Source: Sphingomonas sp. BGYR3 (GTDB lineage: Bacteria > Pseudomonadota > Alphaproteobacteria > Sphingomonadales > Sphingomonadaceae). Taken from it: 64,000 bases of DNA. Below are positions 36,181-42,541 of the stretch, piece by piece. Both the position numbers and the translations under genes were made by a program. Below the pieces are notes generated by a model, which was not told the DNA's origin, did no database searches, and saw nothing but the letters and a program-made list of their open reading frames with translations. How positions within the stretch are numbered: position 1 is the stretch's first letter; each line of letters begins with the position of its first letter. The stretch is taken from NCBI RefSeq assembly GCF_025153455.1, contig NZ_JANZNT010000001.1:1932001-1996000 (forward strand), given 5' to 3'.

Positions 36181-36954
36181 CTAGTTTGCGGTGCCGACCC
36201 GGACGTCGAGCAGGATTTGAGGGGAGATCTGGTAATCGGGCGGCAAGAAGCTGGTCAGGTCGCCAACCGATGTCAGCATGGCGCCCTGATCGTCCATTGG
36301 GGCCTGGGACCAGGGTCCCCAGTCACTGGCCAGATCAAAGGTCGGGCGCCGCCTGTCCGGCGTGGCGAGGATTGCCAGCGCGATGCCATTCCAGTGCTTT
36401 GCGAACGTCGAGGCGGGATATTGGGTCAGGCCCAGCATAGGGTCGCCGGTTAGCACCTTGTTGCCGCGCATTCCCTTGATCACCACAAAATGCTTGAACC
36501 CGTTCAGGTCGAGCAGGACGATCGTTGGCCGCCGCACCTGGCGAAGCTGGTCCATCGTCAGCATGAACCCCTCCGCGCGATAGCCGATCGATGTCAGATA
36601 GGTCCGCATGTCGAGTAGGGAAAAGCCATGCTTGCGGATCGCGTCCCGATCGCCTGTTCGCCACATCGCGGCAAAGCTCTCACGTTCCGACACCGGACGC
36701 CCGTAATGATAGCTGAGCAGGGTCGAGATGGCCGCCGAACCGCAGCTGAAGTCATAGCCTTGCCGCGTGACGGTGCGGAATGGGATTTCCCACCAGCTCA
36801 TTACGCGGACGGTATAGTTGCCACCCTGCTCAGGGCCTAACCTGACCTGGCCATGCGCCTCTGCCGCGGATAGCGCGCACAGCGCGATCAGCGCTGCGCG
36901 CGCGAGCCCAAGGCTCGGCAGGTGGAGGTGCATGGACGGTGCGGACCGGATCAT
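36181..36954 (-). CDS. periplasmic C39 peptidase, FapD-like
   Basis: The 257-residue protein has a signal-anchor or signal peptide (to about residue 34) and one C39 papain-like domain. Catalytic C71 lies in GYDFSCGSAAIS, H155 in GFKHFVVIKG and D171 in TGDPMLG. FapD of the Pseudomonas amyloid operon has this same stand-alone exported C39 design, and the sequence around WWEIP...QGYDFSCG fits that group rather than bacteriocin ABC transporters. C39 enzymes cleave after Gly-Gly leaders, and both neighbouring small proteins contain RGG motifs. The start overlaps the upstream stop (ATGA). Confidence 0.87.
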   Translation of the reverse strand: MIRSAPSMHLHLPSLGLARAALIALCALSAAEAHGQVRLGPEQGGNYTVRVMSWWEIPFRTVTRQGYDFSCGSAAISTLLSYHYGRPVSERESFAAMWRTGDRDAIRKHGFSLLDMRTYLTSIGYRAEGFMLTMDQLRQVRRPTIVLLDLNGFKHFVVIKGMRGNKVLTGDPMLGLTQYPASTFAKHWNGIALAILATPDRRRPTFDLASDWGPWSQAPMDDQGAMLTSVGDLTSFLPPDYQISPQILLDVRVGTAN

Positions 36955-37271
36955 GGCTGAACAGTGACCGTCAGCGTCATGCCAGCCTGAAGATTGTTCT
37001 GAGCGCCAGTATTGATCACGAAATTACCGATGCCATTGAAGTTGGACAAGGCATTGTCCGCCAGGGAGATGTTGCCAGCGACATTGTCGCCCATGATGTT
37101 GCCCGATGTGGTTGCGGCAAGCGTCTGGTTGTTGACCACGATCGTCTGACCGCCGCGCAGCGCGGCGAGCTCTGTCTCCGCAAGCTGCACCGGCAAATCG
37201 TTCGATTGAGCAAGGGCAGGTGTCGCGCAGCAAAGCGCGGTCCCCAGGGCGAGGGTATGACTTATATTCAT
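36951..37271 (-). CDS. small exported protein with GG leader-like motif (candidate fibre subunit)
   Basis: The 106-residue protein has a signal peptide (MNISHTLALGTALCCATPALAQ). LAETELAALRGG follows directly (GG at 40-41), a close match to double-glycine leaders of C39 substrates. The mature part is Asn/Gly/Ala-rich (SGNIMGDNVAGN, NTGAQNNLQAGMTLTV) with no Cys. AAAGGAG lies seven bases before the ATG. It is coupled to the C39 peptidase gene by an ATGA overlap. It shares the NTG-x-N-x-QA pattern with the upstream 180-residue protein. I infer a fibre or nucleator role; no named family is recognised. Confidence 0.75.
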   Translation of the reverse strand: MNISHTLALGTALCCATPALAQSNDLPVQLAETELAALRGGQTIVVNNQTLAATTSGNIMGDNVAGNISLADNALSNFNGIGNFVINTGAQNNLQAGMTLTVTVQP

Positions 37272-37349
37272 GGAATTGCTCCTTTGCTTCCGGCCTGAAA
37301 AAGCTTCCGGACCGGGGCAGGGGGTGCCCCGGTCCGGACAGGCAGGGGG

Positions 37350-37892
37350 TCAGTCGGCGTCGCCGCCACCGCTGCCAGCGCTGCCGCTGACACCGAAGTT
37401 GACGGTCCCTTGCGCCGCAATGTTGGTGGCGGCCTGGGTGTTGGCGTTGATCCCGGTGTTCCATGCGGCATTGTTGATGCCTGCAAACGCCGCGAATGCA
37501 TTGTCATTGACCGAGTTCGACCCGCTATTATAGCCAACAGCAGTGTCCGAACCGTCCTCGCCGTCCAGATCGACGACTTCGTCCAGCTCGCGATTGATGT
37601 TCATCGCTTTCAGGGACTGGCTTGCGACAATCATCGTATTGCCGTTGTGCGAGTTGTTGCCGTCATTGTCCTGATCGGCGCTCGCATAGGTCTTGGTGTA
37701 GCTCTCGCTGTAACTGTCAGCGGCGTTGTCGACCGAGAACACGTCGAGCAGATCGTTGATGACGACGTTATCATCGCTGTTGTCGTCGATGGTGGTATTG
37801 GTCTGGCCGCCTGTGGTCTGGGCAAATGCCGGCATGGCGACGACGAAGCCTGCAGCCGCAACCGACGCCTTGATGATGATGGACACACGCAT
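37350..37892 (-). CDS. Asn/Asp-rich exported protein, candidate amyloid subunit
   Basis: The 180-residue protein has a signal peptide (MRVSIIIKASVAAAGFVVAMPAFA). The mature chain begins QTTGGQTNTTIDD and is rich in Asn, Asp, Ser and Ala (DDNSDDNVVINDL, GYNSGSNSVNDNAF), with a C-terminal NTGINANTQAATNIAAQG segment and no Cys. Low-complexity Asn/Gln/Ala sequence of this kind is typical of functional amyloid subunits, though no FapB/FapC repeat is exact. ATG 37892 has AAAGGAG six bases upstream; longer reading to 37964 is unlikely. It is the first gene of the operon, 78 bases before the next. Confidence 0.72.
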   Translation of the reverse strand: MRVSIIIKASVAAAGFVVAMPAFAQTTGGQTNTTIDDNSDDNVVINDLLDVFSVDNAADSYSESYTKTYASADQDNDGNNSHNGNTMIVASQSLKAMNINRELDEVVDLDGEDGSDTAVGYNSGSNSVNDNAFAAFAGINNAAWNTGINANTQAATNIAAQGTVNFGVSGSAGSGGGDAD

Positions 37893-38814
37893 GTGGATCT
37901 CCTTTCGTTGGAAGGGCTGACACCGCATCGGCCGTGCCGTCCCGCGCCTCGTCAATCGAGACAACAGCGCTTTAGGGCCGGTCCGATCGACGTGCCTTGT
38001 CGGCAGGCAATTCGCACGATCAGGAAATTCCCGTATTCGGCGGTGTCGTTCCAGCCAGGGCCATTGGCATCCAGTGCGTTTGCCAGGGGAATATTAGCGT
38101 GGGCTGCGCGGATACGTGAACCCTTGTCACCGAGCGCGCCGGGAATGGCTGATCCCCCAGCGCTGCGCCTTAGCAATTCGACTTAAGGATCATGACGGAC
38201 TCACCTCCGCGCTGGCTTACGTCATACCGGCATCGTCGGGATTGAGCGATCGATAGCCGGCCGGAACCGGGAACAGCGAAAGCCGTTCCCGGTTCTTGTT
38301 TGGGGCCTGAAACGCGCCTGGTTCAGTCAATCCCGCCCGTTAGTCGCAAGGCAATGGCTGCCTGCCTCGAAACCGGGGCACCGAAAGCTAACGGCACGAT
38401 TTCGACGCTTTCGAATGGCAAGCATCACTGCCCCCGGCACATTGATGGCTGCAGGGTCCTGTTTCATGCAGCGCCCCGGACCCGCCTTTCCTGCGATCAG
38501 TGGATTGGAACGCAGCGTCAATTGGCGACTGGCACCGTGCTGAATTCATCATGATCGACAGCGGGGCGATCGAGCAATGCCGCTGTCCGGCCGGGCGATT
38601 GCCTAGTCCGTCCCCCATTGTTCATCGCCGAAACGATACCGGGATCGATGAATGGCTTTGTCGCGTCCCATCAGCTGGGCGAATCGCGCAACCGGATCAT
38701 CCGGGGCCTGGCAAGCGTCGGCGCAGGCTTACGGGATTCTCCTTATGGCAGATCGCCAGTGGTTGTGGCGACAATAGACGTGATCGAGTATGGGTAATCG
38801 ATAGTCGAGAACAT
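37893..38814. other. long intergenic region upstream of amyloid operon
   Basis: These 922 bases separate the divergent amyloid operon and the second kinase gene. They hold the hairpin at 38265-38301. A minus-strand open stretch at 37952-38176 lacks a ribosome-binding site and a recognisable product, and another frame leading into the kinase is not protein-like. A regulatory RNA is possible here. Confidence 0.4.
38265..38301 (+). terminator. intrinsic terminator without an upstream plus-strand gene
   Basis: The perfect 10-bp stem AACCGGGAAC/GTTCCCGGTT encloses a loop that can itself close as GC-GAAA-GC, and CTTGTTT follows. It looks like a plus-strand Rho-independent terminator. No protein-coding gene precedes it on that strand for about 2.7 kb, so it may end a small RNA. 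Confidence 0.6.
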
Positions 38815-40029
38815 ATGATGATGCCATCTCAATTCATCAGTAAAAATCTTCATGCCAACGGATCTACTGAAAAGTATGACGTGTTGGATGGGCATGAAAA
38901 ATTTCGCGATCCCATCGATGGCGACTTCATAAGTAAAATTGATTCATGCCAGATGAATAAAATTATTCATGCGTTTCCTGATGCCATGATCGTCATGGAT
39001 TCCCGCGGGATGGTTCTTTTCTTTAATGCGGCGGCTGAGCAAATTTTCGGGTTTGGCAAGCATGAGGTGCTGAACCAAAGCATTGGAAAGCTGATGTCGT
39101 TGCCAGCTGGCACCCGGCAGGACATTGATATCGTCTCATATTTTGGATCGGAAGACGTGACGGGCGGCCAGCGCTTTCGTCATGCCGTTGGCGTGCGCCG
39201 CGACGGCACGTCTTTTCCATACGAGATGATCGTCGATCGGATCCGCGTGCAGGGCAAGCAGGTTTTTGTCGCCTTCATCCGCGATCTCGAGGAACAGGAG
39301 CAATCGGCCAGGCAGTTGCGGTCGCTGTACGATGACCTGCTGCACCTATCGCGGGTTGGTGCGATGGGGGTCATGGCGGCGGCGCTCGCCCATGAGCTCA
39401 ACCAACCGCTTGCCGCAATCACCAGCTTCGTACAGACCGCCGCGGCCTTGCTGCGATCCGGCGGTACGATCGAATCGACTTGTGGTGCCCTTGATGCCGC
39501 AGCGACCGAGGCGTTGAGATCGGCCAACATCGTTCGCCGGCTGCGCGCGTTCGTCATGCGCGACGACTTGCAGCGTAGCTTTGAACATCTCTCGCGGCTC
39601 ATCGAAGATGCCATGACCCTCGCTATGGCAGGCGCCGCAGAAATGCACGTCCGATCCGAAGTCGATCTGGATGGTTTCGATCCCCTCGTCTGTGTCGATC
39701 GGATTCAGATGCAGCAGGTGCTGGTCAACCTCATCCGCAATGCGATCGACGCGATGCGGGGTGGCGGTGGCACCATCTTTGTCCGCGCCCGTCCGGCTGG
39801 AAGATTTGCCGAGATAATCGTGGCGGATACCGGTCCGGGGCTTGGTGCCGGACAATGTTCCCAGCTCTTTGATGCCTTCGTCACGGGTAAGCAGGACGGT
39901 CTCGGAATCGGTCTGGCGATTTGCAAGATGATCGTGGAGGCGCATGGCGGCAAAATCTCGGCGCGCAATCAGGTCGGCGGAGGTGCTGCGTTCTGCTTCA
40001 CATTGCCACTGACCGAAGGCGTTTCCTGA
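38815..40029 (+). CDS. soluble PAS histidine kinase, heme-less FixL paralogue
   Basis: The 404-residue protein has one PAS domain (about 45-165) and a FixL-type kinase core: phospho-acceptor H193 in LAHELNQP, N-box LVNLIRNAIDAM, G-boxes DTGPGLGA and GLGIGLAI. The PAS aligns with FixL (FNAAAEQIFGFGKHEVL, RRDGTSFPYEM), but the heme-ligand position is Q102 in TRQDIDI and the IIGxGR segment is replaced. It probably does not bind heme by the FixL mode. There are no membrane helices. ATG 38815 is preferred; upstream in-frame sequence from 38500 is not protein-like. It overlaps the next gene by one base (TGATG). Confidence 0.88.
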   Translation: MMMPSQFISKNLHANGSTEKYDVLDGHEKFRDPIDGDFISKIDSCQMNKIIHAFPDAMIVMDSRGMVLFFNAAAEQIFGFGKHEVLNQSIGKLMSLPAGTRQDIDIVSYFGSEDVTGGQRFRHAVGVRRDGTSFPYEMIVDRIRVQGKQVFVAFIRDLEEQEQSARQLRSLYDDLLHLSRVGAMGVMAAALAHELNQPLAAITSFVQTAAALLRSGGTIESTCGALDAAATEALRSANIVRRLRAFVMRDDLQRSFEHLSRLIEDAMTLAMAGAAEMHVRSEVDLDGFDPLVCVDRIQMQQVLVNLIRNAIDAMRGGGGTIFVRARPAGRFAEIIVADTGPGLGAGQCSQLFDAFVTGKQDGLGIGLAICKMIVEAHGGKISARNQVGGGAAFCFTLPLTEGVS

Positions 40030-40820
40030 TGAACGAGGCAGCGCCCAGCCTGACCGTGCATATCGTCGATGATGATGGTGTGTTCAGACGTGCCCTCAGT
40101 TTCATGCTGCGCGCCGCAAGCTATCAGCCCCAATGTTGGCCAAGCGGCTCGCATTTTCTTCAACAGCAGCGACCCCCGGGCACTGGCTGCATGTTGCTGG
40201 ACCTGCAGATGCCCGGAAAAGACGGCCTTGAGACATTATGGGAGATGAGGGAGCGAGGATTTGTTGTGCCTGTCATCGTGCTGACAGGACATGGCGATAC
40301 CGCCGCAGCCGTAAACGCGATGAAAGCTGGGGCCGTAGACCTGATCGAAAAGCCTTTTGATCGCGGGGTGCTTCTGGAAATGGTCAAGGCAGTATTCGAT
40401 CACGTGCTGCAGGCGGAGCGCTGGATCGCGCGCGAGGACTTGGCAAGGCAAAAAATTGCTGCGCTCACTCCGCGCGAAATCGACGTCCTGGAGGGGCTTG
40501 TTCGTGGCTTTCCAAACAAGACAATCGCCTATGATCTGGGGATTAGTCCGCGAACGGTTGAGGTTCACCGTTCGCATGTCATGCATAAGCTCGGTGCCAA
40601 ATCCTTTCCCGACGCGCTCCGGATTGCATTCGCTGCCGGACTGGGAGAGCCTTTCATGGTTCCGTCCGGTTCGCCTTGCTCTGGGCTGACGCCGCCCGAT
40701 TTCGACCTACATCAGCACGGCGGCGCTGGCGGCAATGCCTATCAGCCGGTTTGTTCATTGAACGCACGCAACACGCTGCGCGACGGCGATATCCGAAACC
40801 AATTCGGCAATAGCCGATAG
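40029..40820 (+). CDS. FixJ-type response regulator, second copy
   Basis: The 263-residue regulator has a receiver with D58 (CMLLDLQMPGKDG), LTGHGDT and IEKPF, and a LuxR-type helix-turn-helix, IAYDLGISPRTVEVHRSHVM. About 55 extra C-terminal residues after the usual end (from PFMVPSGSPC) have no match in the first FixJ and look unstructured. It is coupled to the heme-less kinase. It may merge another signal with the FixLJ oxygen response, since the DNA-binding helices of the two regulators are almost the same. Confidence 0.9.
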   Translation: MNEAAPSLTVHIVDDDGVFRRALSFMLRAASYQPQCWPSGSHFLQQQRPPGTGCMLLDLQMPGKDGLETLWEMRERGFVVPVIVLTGHGDTAAAVNAMKAGAVDLIEKPFDRGVLLEMVKAVFDHVLQAERWIAREDLARQKIAALTPREIDVLEGLVRGFPNKTIAYDLGISPRTVEVHRSHVMHKLGAKSFPDALRIAFAAGLGEPFMVPSGSPCSGLTPPDFDLHQHGGAGGNAYQPVCSLNARNTLRDGDIRNQFGNSR

Positions 40821-40942
40821 CGCCGCGCGCACCACTTTGAAATCATGGATCAACGATCTGCGCTCCATTCCATCCGTTTCGGCGCTACATCAAACACCAA
40901 CCGTGACGATGTGCGCATTGGCAGGGTTCAAGGAAAGCGGCG

Positions 40943-42445
40943 ATGAGGCATGAACCCATGGACCAGGGCTATGCAATATTGACCACCGATCAGATGGCGC
41001 AGACTGATCGTCTGGCTGTCGCAGCGGGCATTTCCGAACAGCAGCTGATGGAAAATGCAGGCGCGGCAGTTGCAGCCTGCATCATGGACCGCTGGTCGCG
41101 TCGTCCGGTTGCGGTCCTGTGTGGGCCCGGCAAAAATGGGGGTGACGGTTTCGTCGTCGCCCGCAAACTGCGGGACGCAGGCTGGCCGGTTCGCCTCGCC
41201 CTGTTCGGTGAACCGGTGAAGCTGGTGGGCGTTGCCAAGGTCAACGCCGACCGCTGGGCGTCCCCGATCGAGCCGTTCGGCCTGCACGTGCTTGATCAGG
41301 CCGAACTCATTGTCGACGCCGTGTTTGGCGCGGGCCTTGATCGAGCGTTGCCGCGCCTTGTGATCGAAGTGCTTATGGCGGCCTCGTCCCGGGCGATCCC
41401 CATCGTGGCTGTCGATTTTCCAACCGGCGTCATGAGCGATACCGGCGTCGCGGCCGGTGCTGTTGCCGCTTCGCTTACCGTCTCATTCGTTCGAAAGAAG
41501 CCGGGACATCTCTTGCTTCCGGGCCACACGCTTTGCGGGGAGCTTGTCATCGCCGATATCGGCATAGCTTCCGGCATCATCGATGCCGTCAATCCCCGGA
41601 TCTTCGAAAACAGTCCAGACTTATGGATCGATCAGCTTCCGCGTCTGCACGAAACCACCCATAAATACGACAGGGGACACGCGGTTGTTTGGGGCGGCTT
41701 CCCGGCCACCGGCGCTGCTCGCCTGGCTGCGGCAGCGGCGGCGCGAGCGGGGGCAGGACTGGTGACGGTTGTTGTCGGGCCCGAAGCCTTCCCAATCTAC
41801 GCCACCGCACTGACCAGCATCATGGTTCATCCGGTCGCAGATGCCGATGCACTTGAACGGTTCCTCAGCGACCAGCGCATCGGGGCAATGCTGATTGGTC
41901 CGGGGGCCGGCGTGACAGCGGCAACGCGCGGCGCTGTCCTGGCCATGTTGGCGACGGGTCGTCCAACCGTCCTCGATGCCGACGCCCTTACGGTATTCAG
42001 CGGGAAACTCGATTCACTCCGTGCAGCAATAACCAGTCCCTGCGTGCTGACGCCGCATGACGGGGAGTTCGCCAGGTTATTCAACATTGCTGGCGATCGA
42101 CTGGAACGCGCGCGTGCCAGCGCTGCCCAGAGCCGCGCAACCGTTGTGCTGAAGGGCAGCGACAGCGTCATTGCCGCGCCTGACGGGCACGCGATCATCA
42201 ATACCAACGCACCCCCGACGTTGGCGACGGCGGGATCCGGCGATGTCCTGGCTGGCATCGTGCTTGGCCTGCTCGCCCAAGGCATGTCATCCTTTCACGC
42301 TGCGGCTGCCGCGACCTGGATACATGGGGCTGCGGCGACGCAATTCGGCCCTGGCCTGATTGCAGAGGATCTGCCTGAAATCATGCCGGCGGTGATTGGA
42401 CGGCTCGAGGCGATGAAGTCGCCCTTGCTGCGCCGGACCCGCTGA
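40943..42445 (+). CDS. nnr: bifunctional NAD(P)H-hydrate epimerase/dehydratase
   Basis: The 500-residue repair enzyme restores NAD(P)H from its hydrated forms. The N-terminal YjeF_N epimerase domain (1 to about 215) has CGPGKNGGDGFVVAR. The C-terminal ribokinase-like ADP-dependent dehydratase domain (about 225-490) has VLDADALTVF, LTPHDGEFARLF and the catalytic GSGDVLAG. AAGGAAA lies before ATG 40943. Chromosomes usually carry one nnr elsewhere, so an island copy in a stress cluster is probably an additional gene. Confidence 0.93.
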   Translation: MRHEPMDQGYAILTTDQMAQTDRLAVAAGISEQQLMENAGAAVAACIMDRWSRRPVAVLCGPGKNGGDGFVVARKLRDAGWPVRLALFGEPVKLVGVAKVNADRWASPIEPFGLHVLDQAELIVDAVFGAGLDRALPRLVIEVLMAASSRAIPIVAVDFPTGVMSDTGVAAGAVAASLTVSFVRKKPGHLLLPGHTLCGELVIADIGIASGIIDAVNPRIFENSPDLWIDQLPRLHETTHKYDRGHAVVWGGFPATGAARLAAAAAARAGAGLVTVVVGPEAFPIYATALTSIMVHPVADADALERFLSDQRIGAMLIGPGAGVTAATRGAVLAMLATGRPTVLDADALTVFSGKLDSLRAAITSPCVLTPHDGEFARLFNIAGDRLERARASAAQSRATVVLKGSDSVIAAPDGHAIINTNAPPTLATAGSGDVLAGIVLGLLAQGMSSFHAAAAATWIHGAAATQFGPGLIAEDLPEIMPAVIGRLEAMKSPLLRRTR

Positions 42446-42541
42446 ACGCAGTCGCACTCAATCCGGCATCCATGGCAAGTCGGCATCGAACCGGCATCCG
42501 GCATAGCGGCATCCCGTCGGGCCGTGGGTCTGCGCCCCCGG

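Noticed and set aside
37952-38176. Possible 74-codon minus-strand gene upstream of the amyloid-like operon
   Set aside because: It starts on TTG without a ribosome-binding site and the product has no signal peptide or family resemblance.
38500-38814. N-terminal extension of the second histidine kinase
   Set aside because: The extra 105 codons are not protein-like and the first plausible ribosome-binding site belongs to ATG 38815.
42460-42515. Five CGGCAT words between nnr and the P-type ATPase gene
   Set aside because: Spacing is irregular and the words are short; no CRISPR-like or iteron structure results.
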